From Macrocystis pyrifera (lineage: Eukaryota > Sar > Phaeophyceae > Laminariales > Laminariaceae), in contig JASSKH010000001.1 in assembly GCA_031763025.1 (NCBI GenBank), forward strand, positions 23,871,840 through 23,935,839: 64,000 bases of DNA. Reading direction: 5' to 3'. Below, piece after piece: positions 8,891 through 22,300 of the stretch. The position numbers were made by a program, and so were the translations under genes. The notes below the pieces were generated by a model. It did not search any database. It saw nothing but the letters and a program-made list of their open reading frames with translations, and was not told the DNA's origin. The stretch's first letter is position 1. Each line of letters opens with the position of its first letter.

Positions 8891-9691
8891 CAGCCCGGGG
8901 CGAGCCTTACAACAGCTAGTCTGAACCAATGGTTGATTGGGTCTGATTGATTATTAGGGTTAGTAGTTATTCGTCTCGTACACAGTGTGTGTGTCAACCA
9001 TTTCATCGGCTGCCAGGTAACGGTAAGCGGTAAGCTCCCCTTTTTTCGCTGGCGTAGGTGGCACGCAGAAAGAGGCCGTGTATCGTGCCCGCAGGTACAA
9101 AAGGTAGTGAGGGCTTCGCCTGGTGAACCTAACGCAATACGGGCACACGGTATACGTATATATGTGAGGCGGATGTCCGGCCTCTTGATACCTCCGTGTT
9201 TCGGCTGAGGATGGTTGTTGGTGCGTGTTGCTTTTGGTAGATCTTGGCGATCTTTGAGGCCAAAGAGCGCGTCCAGTATACCTGGACCTGCCCGGAACGA
9301 CAGCTTCCCCACTCTTTGACAGCTCACTCCGTCTCACAGCCCATACCTGCGACAATCTCTCTTGCCACCTTTACACCTACCTTTACCCAAGACCCTGCGT
9401 CGGAAAGCGAACGAACGTCCTCATTCACAGCAGTGGCACGACTGATAATAGTTCGTGAAGGTACCTACACGCAACGCCAAGAGCGCGGCGTGGGCGAGAG
9501 GAGGCTTGGCGTGATGGGGAAAGCGGGACAAGAGTAACGAGGGGGGCGGGTGTGTGTGCCATACCTCGCTCTAATCCCGTGGGCGTTCTTTTTTTTTTTC
9601 TTGCTTATACTCGGCATCCCCCACCCCTACCCTATTACCGTACTCTCGTTCATCCTCTCATCTCCCAAGCTTTCCACAGCTCTCCTACCAC
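8891..9691. other. Gene-free stretch
   Basis: Reading frames exist on both strands but show no domain, no consistent splice sites and overlapping shadows. Confidence 0.4.
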
Positions 9692-9958
9692 ATGAGCCCT
9701 CGTCCAAAACCGCCGCAGTACCGAACGTTAGCATTGCCAGAGAGGGAGGCTACTCTTAATCTGGTCGACGCGACGTGGGCAAGAGGGATCTCCGCGCGGG
9801 CACCGTGCGAGCAAAAAGCAGGAGGAGGCGGACGCGTATCTAGTTTTTCGTCGTTCTCCCCTCTGATGTTTTGTTCGGTGCTCGCCGCCGCTGCTTTCGT
9901 GTTTTGCCAAGAGCCCACGACATCATCCACCGAAAGTCTTTCCGACGCCGTCGATTGA
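9692..9958 (+). CDS. Possible small protein or exon, unrecognised
   Basis: An ATG at 9692 opens 88 codons to a TGA at 9956-9958. The middle is Ser-rich and the C-terminal third holds a short hydrophobic stretch (MFCSVLAAAAFVFC). No family is recognised, no splice partners were found, and the GC-richer base composition is the only support. It may be a chance frame. Confidence 0.15.
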   Translation: MSPRPKPPQYRTLALPEREATLNLVDATWARGISARAPCEQKAGGGGRVSSFSSFSPLMFCSVLAAAAFVFCQEPTTSSTESLSDAVD

Positions 9959-10645
9959 TCAACGTTGCATCCATATCGTTTCCCTCTATTGCCTAAGCTT
10001 ATTTATTCACACTCGCTCAAGTCGTTAATTGTTCAATTTCATCCATCCTTACCCCTATATGTACGACGTAGAGCGAAACCGAAGAAAAAGAAGGCTCCAA
10101 GGTACACTTAGGCTTCACGCAGTACGTGTGGGCTACCGGGGATTATATGTGTTGTCCCCGCCTCGAAATGACGCCTTACCGTCCTTGAACGCGAGGAAAT
10201 GTATTGCGTCCCTCTTTTGCGAAATTAGAAAGGCACAACCCGTCCTCAACCCAAAACCCCCACCGTTTTGATCGTTCTGCACTTTGGTGTTGTTATTCGC
10301 AACCCATCTGTGTGTATGCATCACCTCATGCAGGGCGCTCGATAACGCTGCCTGTGCTAGTTGTGGGCCTCTCTGTCTGCTAATGAGAGGCTTCTTCTCG
10401 CGGCAAAGCTAAAAACTTAAAGCATACGATGTATCAAGCATCTCGTGGGAGCAGCGACACGACCTTGGGGAGCTACAGTAGGTCAGGGGGTTGTGTTTTA
10501 GTATCTACCCACGGATGGGTATAACAACTCATCTCGGACATGTCACCGATGCCCACCTCGTAGAATGTGTATCTCGAGCCTGTCGTTTCCAGCACGATGA
10601 CATACCGCATTGCATTGTTTACTTTGCTTAATGCACAACAGCGTA
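9959..10645. other. Gene-free stretch
   Basis: No supported genes or repeats. Confidence 0.4.
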
Positions 10646-10750
10646 TTCCGGGGGTTCATAGTTAATGGGACCAAATTTTGTTAGTAAAAATAGGTATATA
10701 TATAGGTTTTTATGTATACCATAGGTTCTATTAACTACGGACCCCCGTAA
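10646..10750 (+). mobile_element. MITE copy 2
   Basis: A 105-bp element (TTCCGGGGGTTCATAGTTAA to ACGGACCCCCGTAA) flanked by TA on both sides, with the same AT-rich centre as copy 1. Confidence 0.85.
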
Positions 10751-10903
10751 TAGTATTTCTATTTCGTAGTTTTGTGACACGTAAGTTGTACCTCTCTAGG
10801 ATTGAAGAAATGGCACGGACACTTGTGGTTGTTCGACGGGTAGAAAGAGCTCTTCAATGTGAAGAACACACACACTATGGTCTACTGCTGTAGATCTTCC
10901 CAA

Positions 10904-11106
10904 TTACGGGGGAACACAGCAGTAAATAGGACCTACGGTACACACCAAATCCTATATATTTCCTTATTTTGACTATTACGGGGGTCCATAGTTAACGGGA
11001 CCAAATTTTGTTAGTAAAAATAGGTAAAGATATAGTTTTTTTATGTACATCATAGGTCCCATTAACTATGTACCCCCGTAATAATAATATTTGGTCCTAT
11101 ATATTA
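10904..11106 (+). mobile_element. MITE copy 3, split by copy 4
   Basis: The left half (TTACGGGGGAACACAG...) runs to about 10975 and the right half (ATAATATTTGGTCCTAT) resumes after 11083. Copy 4 sits between them, with TA at both junctions. The right terminus is degraded. Confidence 0.7.
10976..11081 (+). mobile_element. MITE copy 4, nested in copy 3
   Basis: A complete 106-bp element flanked by TA (10974-10975, 11082-11083). Removing it with one TA restores continuity of copy 3. Confidence 0.82.
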
Positions 11107-14100
11107 TGCCCCCCCCCCCCTTAATAGGCAGATTTATTCCCGACCTATTATGATATTTTTTTGTTGTACGTACGTATATAGCTCGTGTTGCTGAGTTTGG
11201 GACCCGTAGCGTCTTCATGATCTAATAATGAATGTAGTATAGTATAGTATAGTATAGTATAGTACACGTTTCCTGAGTTGGATCTGTTCTATTACGCAGC
11301 AGTGTAACGCCAGGTATGATAGGTGACCTACATACACAGCAGTAGTATTAATAGTAGATCATGCATGTTCTGTTTGATCGAGGTGTGCAACAATGTTTGG
11401 CATACTATCAATACTATTCTACTGCTGTGTGCTGGTAGTGTGTTATGTTGCTATATATACATATACCAGGTACCTGGTATATATTTGTTTCTTTTTCTCT
11501 TTCGATTGTCCTTGTTTTTGTTTTTTCCTCTTTTGTTTCGTTTAGTTTCTCTAGGCCATGGAATGTGTGTGTCGTGCCTGTCGCACACAGTATGATGGCA
11601 TGGCATTGCATTGCATACGTGGCAACGTAGTATCTCTGTGGCGTAGCTTTGTGACCACAAAACTTTTATCTCTCTAGGATTGAAGAATCGGCACGGACAC
11701 TGGTTGTGCTGGATATCGACGGGTAGAAAGAAAGGTTTAATGTGAAGAAAACAACAACAGTAGTGTGTGATATCCAGGTGTGATCGCAGCAGCAGTTACT
11801 AGTGTGCGTATAATAAGCTGGACAAAACGTGGATCACACGGATCACAACAGCACTGTCCAGGAGAGAGGCCTCCTCTCGTCTCGTCCCCAGCAGCCGAGT
11901 CGGTAGTGGCTTGGAATCGACTTGTGAGACGACGAGACGGAGCCAGACGTGAGCCCCGTGAGGGGGGCCCATCATACCATACTTCCTATGTCCCATAAGT
12001 AAAGTCCGTTATGCTCACACGGACCCTTAGCCGTGTCCGATGCCTTCGGCGATATATATATTTTTAAATCTTTGGTGTTGTTTTATCAAATAGTTGAAAC
12101 CCGTTTTTTTTTATTATTATTTTCCACGCACCACCCATGCGCATGGGTGAGCGGCCGAAAAAAAAAAATCAGTCGGCCCAAAAATGGCCATATTTTCCCT
12201 TTTCCTGGGGCAAAAAAGTGTTCGGAAAAAAAAAAAAAAAAAAAAAAAAAAACAGAAGAAAAAAAAATCGTCAATCGCCCGCGCTATCTCCACCGCCATG
12301 GCGTAACAGCGGCCCAACGTTACTTCGGCCCCCCGTTTACGACGGGGGGGTGTCTGGGTGTCATCGCCCATGGTAGTTGCGTGGTTGTGGTGATATTAAT
12401 AGTGGGCGCTCAAACGTCAAAACTATAAAAATTCTCAGTGCAATAAGATTCTCCAAAAAAAACTCGGAAGTATTCCCAAAATATTCCCGTATTTGACGCC
12501 CAAGTTCTCAGTAGGTTTGTGTCGGATTTTTTTTTTTGTTGTTGTACGATGGCCATCTCCGTAACTATTGAATACCTGGTAGATCTTTTCAACGAATGTA
12601 AGTATCGCATCGTACCCTACTGCGTTCAAGAGATATTATTTGCACGCCATAACGAAATTGTTACTTGCGAGACAGAGGAAGTACATGCACCGCGAGACTC
12701 GCCGGGTCGGGTCCACCGCCGCCATCGTGAGGCGGCACCGCCGTCGCGAGGGGACACGGTCGTCGTGAGGCGTACTGCTAGTTAATCAAATACCTGTAAT
12801 GAGACTTGCTGTATACCTGGTACCTAATATTAATAGACTAATGTACGTATTCGTACACATATGGCACGAGGCTGTGGACTTAAGCTCGTCATGTATTCGT
12901 ACTCGTGGGCTCGAATCCCAAGGTGGTAACCGATGTATACGCTCGCGGTTAGCCGATGAAGTCGCGGAGAAGTCGCCGTGGAGAGGCCGCGAAGCGAGGG
13001 TCCCTTGTCCGGTGGGATCTTTCACGCATGACTTTGAGAGGTATCCTTCCTTGCATTCATGATTCGAGGTCTACGGCCGATATACATCTTACCCTGTCCG
13101 TGACAAGGCACCAGGTAGGTCCTGATGATATACATCTTGATAAAATTAAAAAATTAAGCAAAAAAAAAAAACGGTACACAGCAGCTAGCTGTGAGATCGA
13201 GGAATTATTCCGTCGAAACTCAAGCCTGCAAGCTGTCTGTGTGTCTGTGTGTCTGTGTGTGTTTACCTCGATTGCGCGTACTACGACGTACGGGTTTTAT
13301 GTGGCCTCGCATCGTGCAGCAGGAGGTAAGTACATTCTGCATATTATGTAAGAAAAAGACAAAATCTGAAACCATTATTATTATTATTATATTCGCTGCA
13401 TAATTCAAGGAGTGAGGGTGTGTCTACTACTTGCCGTATATTTTGAAAATGATCAAACTCATTTTCCGAGTTTGTCCGTACAGCAGCAGCAGCAGCAGTA
13501 CTACCGCTGTAGCTTGCCACGACTGGGGATTTGAGTTTCCTATGATATCTGGTATAACCATATGTACACTGCTGTTGTTTTTTTATATATATATATATAT
13601 GTATTTGGATACAATCGTCAATATTGATACTACTGCCGAACACCATTCGATCATTAGGATAGATGGTGCACTTTGGAGAGAAGAACATTTATTTAACAAT
13701 ATTAACGGGGCGTGCGAGGACCAAATTCCACTCACGAGGCAGGTGGAGGCATGTAGTAATGATACCTTCAGTAATCGTGTGCATACCAGGTACCAGTATG
13801 ATTTACAAGTCAGACATTGAAGATAGATAGATCTGGAGATTGACCAGAAAGGAAGAGTTTCTTGAACGGTCCAGAGATACTGATATATCTGATCCGCGAC
13901 CCGCGACGAAAGTAAAAGATTTTTTACTCTTGATCACGCCCGTTTACTTGTGTCGGTACGTCGCCACGTCACTAAATAATAGTATGTGGTACAGCAGTAC
14001 ATGAGAATAGATAGAGGTCCTTTGACGCCGCCACGACGAGTGCGTGCCGTAAGTACCCTCTGGGCCGTGCTTTGCGTTGTGCGTTCTTGAACGTACGACA

Positions 14101-15864
14101 AGCTGGGTATACGTCTGAAGTCTGGAGGTCGATGTTCAGACTCGACACGTGAGCTGTGAGCTGTGTACACAGCAGCAGCACCAACAGCAACAAACAACAA
14201 GCAGTTAGTTACAAGTTAATTGCTCTGACTCGGGTACGCAGCTACGACGGCGGGCGCACCACCGCAAGAGGCCTAAAACTCTATTACCGGTCACGAGGTA
14301 CGAGGGTTCTTCTTCTTCTTCTGCTGCTGATGATGATTTAGAGCTCTGAGCCCATGACATCTATACAGCAGCTGCGGCTATGATTTTATAGCTTATTATA
14401 CGAAGGCAGTCTGAGTTGGCACCGAGCTCCAGAGCACACCGCAGCACAGCAGCAAGTAAGCCAAAACATCATCAGGCAGAGAGAGGGCAAAAAGACGACA
14501 GCGCCCTTGTTTTGCACAGCAAAAAAAAGTGCCAGCAGTAATAATACCAGCACAACAGCTGCTTAGCACAGCAGCAGCAGCAGCAGCAGCAAGACGGAGC
14601 GTGTGTGTGCTCTTTCTCGTTTTTTCATTTTTTTCATTCGCTTCAAGGCTCCGTCACGTCCCTGTGCTCCCATTGCCACTGCCACCTCATACCGCGAAAG
14701 AAATAAGCCTTCAACACTCCCAAGGGATCATTGCTGCTGTACTCGCGTGCGACCATCATCCTGTGCTATGAGACGTAGCTGTCTGTTTCTTCTGTGGGCG
14801 AAAAACACGACGACGATACCTTTTCGCTCTCGTGCTCTCACCTCTGGCAACAGCATCAAATGGTTCTTTTGCTCCCCCCTCTGACGAGCTCTGCGGTTGT
14901 ATCTCTCGCCGTCGCCCACCGCACGATTCTCGGCCTATCCACTAGACGAGGAGGCGGTCGGTGTTGCTGTAGGTCCTGCTGCACAGGGATGTGGCGGTTT
15001 GTTGGTGGCGGTGGTAGTGGGCAGCCTCTGTGCTGAGAGAGCAGAGAGGAGGAGATGAGAGAGACGGCAGGACCAGAGATTGATTGCAGCATGTTTCTTT
15101 ATACACTAAAACTAAGATGAAAGTCCCGAGTAGTTCCGCCGCCTAAAAACGGAAAAAAATATAATGCATCCCCGAACCGACACATCGGACCTTAATTCCG
15201 CCGCAATAGATTCAGTGGGGAGAACTGGACACTTGCTCGGTGACGCTGGACGCTGGACACTGGACACTCCACCTTAAAACTGACCGGGTACCAAGGCCCA
15301 CATCACCGACATACTTGGCCCGACGACACTAAGGAAGGCAGCCCGGTTCGCGCCAACCTGTTCAGGTACGCGAGTCCGCGTTTCTGGTGTTGAAGACGTT
15401 TCCCAATGGGTTCCGGGTTATTTTCGTGGGTACATGGTTGCGTGTCGGTTTGCTCCTATTCGTGTTGGATTCTGTCAGATCAAACCACTGAACTGAAACT
15501 TGTCACAGCAACGTAGTTCTAGCTGCTAGGTGAGCGCGAAACAATGGATAGAGGAGGGTACCTGCTGGCCTACCCTGGCACCCTGGCAATCTCCTGAGGA
15601 TCGTAGAACCCTGTGCAGCTCGCTTGTCGCGGCCGAAGTCGGCCTCAGCTCTGTCGATTTTGTCTCCTCTGCTGTTAATACCACCTGTTCCCTCGCCGCT
15701 CATTTCGGTCGACGATTCCTCTGAATCTGAAAACTGGACTGAAAACTGCTGTACGACAAATCATACATAGGCATTCGCTCATTGCGCAAGGCCGAAGCCG
15801 AAGACCTACCTACTGCAGTACCAGCACCTCACAGCTCACAGCGTTTTGAGAAGGACGAGAGTAG
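11107..15864. other. Gene-free upstream region with microsatellites
   Basis: Contents seen: C-run at 11109-11120; (GTATA)n at about 11235-11262; poly(A) at about 12226-12252; (ATT)n at 13374-13391; (CAG)n at 14567-14591. An upstream exon or promoter of the TAZ gene may lie in the last part, but I could not identify one. Confidence 0.4.
12840..12925 (+). repeat. tRNA-like relic
   Basis: TGGGCTCGAATCCCA at 12906-12920 is a good B-box/T-arm, preceded by GGCACGAGGCTGTGGACTTA, which only loosely resembles an A-box and an anticodon arm. Stems could not be closed, so no tRNA is called. Confidence 0.25.
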
Positions 15865-15921
15865 AGGTGGGATTCAAGACACTGCGAACACAGAAATGTA
15901 CCCTGCGTCGAAAGCAGCCAG

Positions 15922-16105
15922 GATGGCGGCGACGACGACCAACCCAGCTTGGCACCATCAGGCGCCGGCCCCCCCTCTCCCACCAGCCAGTGGACCTTCA
16001 ACTCCCCTTGCGAAACCGTGCCATCTCGAGCGGGAGGCAGAAGCCCGCCTTCCACGCCCACCAACCTTGTGTCCTCGCCGATGCCGATATCGTGCGATTT
16101 TTCAG
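15922..16105 (+). CDS. TAZ gene, exon A (5' limit uncertain)
   Basis: The frame is open from 15865 and encodes Ser/Pro-rich sequence ending PMPISCDFS. The donor G|GTATGG at 16105/16106 leaves phase 1, matching exon B. The left border shown follows an AG at 15920-15921; an ATG at 16081 could be the true start instead. Confidence 0.45.
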
Positions 16106-18402
16106 GTATGGGATGCGCGCATACCAGTGTTATTTTCGTATTTCACACGGGGGATCCGCGACGATTTTGTTTTCTCCTTCATGCTGCTCATACACGTTCG
16201 GTTGGCCTCCGGCCCGCGCCCCGCTCCGGGCCAGGCCGGGCCGGTACGGTGCGCTCAACACGCGCACGACCCCTCCTCCCTCCTCTCCTTCCCCGCTGAA
16301 ATACTCGAGAAAGCGTGTTTTCGGCGGGCTGTTTGTTCCAGCAGCCTGAGGTCTGAAGTCGGGGTTGCTGCACTGCTTGAAGCTTTGTTGTCTTTTGATT
16401 GTGCCCAATAATGCCTACATGTTATATATCAAGTAATGCGATGTCCCCAATAGCGTATATTTTCAAAAAAATGTATTGAAAAAAAATAATGACAAAATGT
16501 CAGTGCCTTGTATATATGCCCCACTTCATTTCTCAGGTGACGATGTTGGTGCGCCCGAAGCGATGGCTGCTACTACGGCTCCCGACGCTGCCATAAGGTA
16601 CCGGACGGTGGCATCTTCCAACGCTTCGTCATCACCCGCTGCACCGGCAGCAGCACTGGCGGCGCAGGAGGAGACAGCGCCTGCGCAGCAGGCATACTCT
16701 TCGGGCGCAGTAGCCTCCGCTGCCACTGTACCGGCGACGGCGGCGGCGGCGGCAGCGGCAGCGAGGGAAACTTCACAGAAATACACCACCACCGTTGCCG
16801 GGCTCGAGTCGTGGCGGACGACGTCCGCGATCTCGTCGTCATCTCCATCATCGTCTTCTCCGATTTCTGCTTGCACTCCCCAACCCCACGGCCGCGGCGT
16901 GCGTGTGACGAGCGTGGCCCCGGACATGGGCATTAGCCCTTCTTCGGCGAAGCCGCCTGACAATGACGCGGATCCCGGGCGCGATGCTCGCGGCTGCCGC
17001 CTGACAGCCGGGAGTGCAGCAGGCGGAGGCCTTGACGGAGGGGCGGCCGGAGACAAAGCCCGAGGCGAGCCAGGAGACGCGTCAAGAGGCGCAGCCGAAG
17101 GCTCAACGGAAGGCCCAACGGAAGTCGGGGGGAATGGGGGCACAGGAACCCGCCATGCCAGCGTCGGTGCCCGTCTTCTTACCTCGGATGCGGGTGGAAA
17201 ACTCACGGCGATGGAGGACGCCCTGGCGACAGCGTGGCGCGCGCGTGACTTCGCCTCTCCTGCGGTGTCGTTAGCGGGAGGACCGGAGGAGCAGTCGCCG
17301 CTGCCGCCGCCGCTGCTGCTGTCCCGGGGCCTATCGCACCCATTGGGGCTGTCCGCGGTGCCCAGTTGGTGTTGCACTACAACCGCTGCCGCGGACGCCG
17401 CCGTCGCCAGCTTGGAAGTGGATCCGATGGGCGGTGCCTCCAGCGACACCTGGAGCGTAGCCCACTCAAAAGACGGCTCTAACGTAGAGGATGGTGGACT
17501 CGACAAAGTGGCACACGGCGGAGGCAGCATCGACAACTCCCCCGCGAATAGCCGGCGCGATGACGCCGTCGGCTCCTCTCCCTCCTCCAATCCCTTATCT
17601 CTGTCCGCGCCCCCCGGCGCCGCCGGCGGCGAGCTCCGCGGTGAGACCGTGAGAGAAATAATCGACGCGGCCCCTCGTCTACCTGGCGGTAAAAAAAAAA
17701 GGCAGGCCTGCTCCCCCCCCTTCTTCTTCTTCTTCCCCCCCCTCCTCCTCCTCCTCGTCTTCCCCCACCTCTTCTTCGCCCTCTCCGGCAGTAGCGGCAG
17801 CGACGTCAGCGCGGACCACCTCCACCACCACCACCACTATCACCACCACCACCACCACCGATAATGCCATCGCTAACACCACCGTCACCCGGGCGCCCTT
17901 CCCTGCGAGGTCTGGTGCCACGAGCCCCCACCTCCTCCTCCACGAGCCACGCCCGGTAGGCTGCGGGGTGTCGATCGCCGCCGAGTGGAGCACGCGTTCT
18001 CTCTCGAGCCGGGCGGAGGTCGCGAAGCATTCGACAGAAGCATCAGCGCCCATGCGGGACGGCGACCCAGCTTCTTCTGCTGCAGCGGCGGCCGACAGGC
18101 GTTGCGGGCGATTAGGGCGTCTGCAGGGTAGACATAAGATGTCAGGCGCTACCGCGACGACGGAGTCTGTTGGACACGGTGGTGGTAGTGGCGGTGGGGG
18201 GGGTGGGGGTGGTGGCGGTAGTGGGGGAGGGGGGTCAGCCCCGTCGCTGCTAGCTGATCCATTGAAGGCGTTTCCGGGGCGGATGTTGGGCAGGGCGGCG
18301 TTCACGGGAGCACGCATCAGGTATGTGTGCGTAACGGCCAATCAATCCGCGCGATTGACGGCCACCGCGTGCGATTTGAACGGATAAGGGCATGCTGGTA
18401 CG

Positions 18403-18442
<40 letters not shown>

Positions 18443-19338
18443 CTGATGCTGCTGACACTTCTGACTTTTATTTATTTGTGCGTGATATTGGCACGCGCGG
18501 GGCCGTGTCTTGAGATCGGGTTCGTCTTCACGCCACTTCAGCTTCGCTGTAAAACACTTCTACTTGCAGTACGTACATATTGGGGCGCTATTTTGATATT
18601 TGTCATCACGTGATGAGTTTTTTTTTTTCCCTGTCTCGTTCATGTCCTCGCAAAAAAAACTAGAAAAAACAAAACGCGTCAAGAGAAGGCATATGATCGT
18701 CGATGTTTTGCCGTGATAGATTTTCTTCGAGGTGATTTGGCTCGTCGATTTTTTGCGGTTGTCACTGCTGGTGCTTTTTTTATGTCCGGCTCCGTTTCAG
18801 AATCTGCTTGTTGCGATACCGATCTCCTATTTTTGTATGTTTTTGTTGGAGGTGTTTTGCCTATTTTTTCAAGTCGATACGCCAGAAACTATGTTGCTGT
18901 GGTGCAGAAGTTTTGGGCTTTGACGTCCCCTGTGTGTACAAAATTGCAGCCTCTTTTCGATCCAGCATCCATGTATCCAGTCTCGATCAATATTGATACT
19001 TACATGTAGTATCATGTACTCGTTTTTTTTGTGTATGGTTTCTGTTTTGAGTTTTTTTTTCGTTTTTCGTTTTTTTTTTCGTTTTCGTTTTCGAGTCAGT
19101 TTTTGTTTTGTTTTATTAATAGTAATTCTTGATGTTGTTGTCTTGCACGTGTGCCGGCGCCATCACCGAAACGAAATCGGTTTCAGCCGCGCGCAGCAGG
19201 AAGAGCGGCTGAGGCAGATAAAAAGCCACAACGCCGTTCTGGAGCACGCCGTGACTTGCCAAGACCAGCATTGCCAAGTCGAGAAATGCGAAAAGATGAA
19301 GGTGAACCAGCTAAACGTACAGCAAGTGTTGCCCCCCC

Positions 19339-19379
<41 letters not shown>

Positions 19380-22300
19380 AGTTCTTAGTAGGACGCAGCT
19401 CACCCTTCATACGGCTCGCCCAACACCTCACGGCGCTTCGCGCTTGGTGCAAGCAATGTCTGCCGGGTCCGTGAAAACCCGACATGCTCCGTCCCGGCAT
19501 TGTAGGGATGCGAGGGTCTATGGTCATACGACTACGGCCATGCATGATAATGAGTACACCTCCCCCCCCCCCCCGTCGGCAGTATTGGGATGCGAGGTTC
19601 TATGATTATACTCCTACGGCCGTGCATTACAACTCCTACAGCCATGCATGACATGACTATACCCCCTTGTACATCCCCCCAACCCCTAGCAGCTTCCCCC
19701 CCCCCCCCCCCCCCTCCTTCCTTATATATCCGGTGTATATAGGTTGGGTTGGCGTCGGTTGGCGACGACGCTATAAAACACACTTCTCACTGCGTGCGCT
19801 AGACAGCCAGGGTACCGTTTTTGTTTTTTGGCGGTTACCACGGCTGGCGGTCAAGTTAGATCATTCTCGTGCGCGGAAAACCTTTGCTCCGCACAAGGGG
19901 GATGATCGTATCACGTAGTGTAAATATGGTGAGGCACCCACGAGGCAGTTAAATTGTAAACACATTGCTGTCTCTAGAAAGTGGCCACACCAGAAATTTG
20001 ATCAATTCATTGATGCTGTCATCCATATGCAAATCCGCCTCTAAAGCGATCCTTAATAAGATGCAGCTCACCCTTCATGCGACTCGCCCAACACCTTGCC
20101 GCGCTTCGCGCTGGGTGCAAGCAATGTCTGCCTGGTCGGTAAAAACCCGACGTGCTCCGTCCCGGCATTGTAGGGATGCGAGGGTCTATGGTCATATGAC
20201 TACGGCCATGCACGATAATGAGTACACCCCCCCCTCCTCCTCTGCCGGCAAACAGTTACAGCCTGCAAGACTGCGTAGTCAGCTCAGCACTGACTATATG
20301 GTCTAACAGTCAGGCTTTCCTGTCTGACTAAGATTCTATCTTTCCCTTTCATCCCCCTCCCTGCTAGTCACAAAGGATAGCCTGCAAGGCTGATTGCCCA
20401 CTTCAGCACTAAGTGGTCTAGGAAGGTCATCCTGCCCGACTGTCGTCCTTTCCCCCTCTTTCCTCTCCCTCCCCCCTCCCCACCTCTACTAGTCAGAAAG
20501 GATGACCTGCAAAACTGCCTAGCCAGTTCGGCACTGACTACGTAGTCTAGCAGGGTATCATTTCTGGCTTCCCCTCCCCCCCCTCCCCCTCTAAGCAACT
20601 ATCTTTCATGTAGTATAGAGTATGGAAAAAACGTATTGAGCGCCCGAATGTTGGAGGTGTCTATTCGGAGTATAAAAACGGCGCTCCGCCTCGAGGCGGC
20701 TGCGTGGTCAATGGTCAAATAGATGACTTAAGGCAAGCAACAAAAGAGTACCCCCCCCCCCCCCCCCCCCTCCCTCGCCTCCTCCGTTAAACCGACAACC
20801 TGAATATTATACTACATACAATATTCATAGCTGTTTTAAGTATGGTTTCGGGTTCGATTCCAATATTGACGTGTGTGACGGTAGAGGTACCACCTGTTTG
20901 CCTTCCGGGGATCCTCGCTTAAAGAGCTCTACACTATTAGTAAGTCATTAGTATTATTATTAAGTCACCCAAAAAAATATTTTTCACGAAAGAAATAGAC
21001 GCTTGACCTTTTTAGGACTGCTCTCCCGTTTTGGAGACAGTTGGGGACAAATTACTTGGGATTAGAGTTGGATGGATGTTTTCTGGACAGTGCAGTACTA
21101 AACAAGGGTTAACCTATTACGGGGGACCATACATAGTAAACAGGACCAAACATCGTTAGTAAAAAGAGGGAAATGTACAGTAGTTTTTTGTGTGTACCGT
21201 AGGCCCTAGTTGCTACTGTGTTCCCCCGCAATAGTCCTATCGTAAGTACTGTTTCGAATTGTGTTGCAAACAAAATACGGCATGTTTGCCTTATTGGGTA
21301 GTTCCTCAGTCGAGAAACCCCCGTCAGTCAGATTTTTTTTCGCCTAAAAACGGTATACCGGGATGTAGTTCGCCTCTCTCGTCGGCTAACCTGTGTTATT
21401 ATCATCATTGGTACTAAAAGATACACCTCTTCGACCTAGTCCACGCGTCGGGAATATCACCGATTCCCAAACTTCATTATCTAGATCTTTCAGGGTAGAG
21501 AGATTGGTGATCTGTATGATCTGTGTGATCTGTATGATCTAGCTTATGTTGCCGGGTGGGAGCAGTGTAACTTGCATGATATTGCACAGGTTTCCTGGGT
21601 TGGATCTGTACCGTACAGATCCTGCACAACATGTCATAACGGCAGGATATTGGGATATATCTAGATCATCTTTAGATCATTCATCTGTAGATGATCTATC
21701 TGCACATGATCTATCTAAAGATGATCTATCTGTCTGTCCTTGTGGACTATTAATAGTCTACTTACGGTCTGATGGAATGGTCTAGACCAGCATCTTGTCG
21801 TTCTACCCAACATATTCTTCCTCCCCCCCCCCCCCCCCCCCCCCCCCCCTCCCTCCTCCTTCTCTGCTAGCCAAAACATCAATGTCCTGCTATTAATAGT
21901 CTACTTGTAATAGTAGTATGAGTCCGTGCTGACTACATAAGCCGGCAGGTTATCCTTTCTGGCCAACCGGTATTTTTTCGGGTTCGATTCCAATATCGCA
22001 GGTTCGTAGCATGCACAACGGTAGTATTGAGAGATAACCCCTGCCGGACTACTCAGTCGGTGCCGACTAATAAAAGGAAGCCTACGACGGTACATAAACA
22101 GGTCATTCTTTTCTGACGAACGTCCTCTCCCCTCTGCCAGTCAGAAAGGATAGGCCCACCATCAATCGAGCACGGTGCTCGGGGCGACTTGTGTAGCAAG
22201 TTGTCCTTTGTGACTTGGAGTAATAAATATACTTCCGGGTTTGCTTTCCGGTATCGCAAGGCTACTATTAATAATAGCTTTTTGTTTCGTCAGAGGAGAG

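Noticed and set aside
12840-12925. tRNA gene (Leu-like)
   Set aside because: Good B-box only; acceptor and D stems do not pair.
16526-17590. 354-codon frame on the - strand
   Set aside because: Low-complexity shadow of the + strand exon B. Only the + strand has splice sites whose phases link to the TAZ exons.
17679-18341. 220-codon - strand frame with poly-Pro and poly-Val
   Set aside because: Antisense of the Ser/Thr/Gly tracts of exon B; no domain and no splice links.
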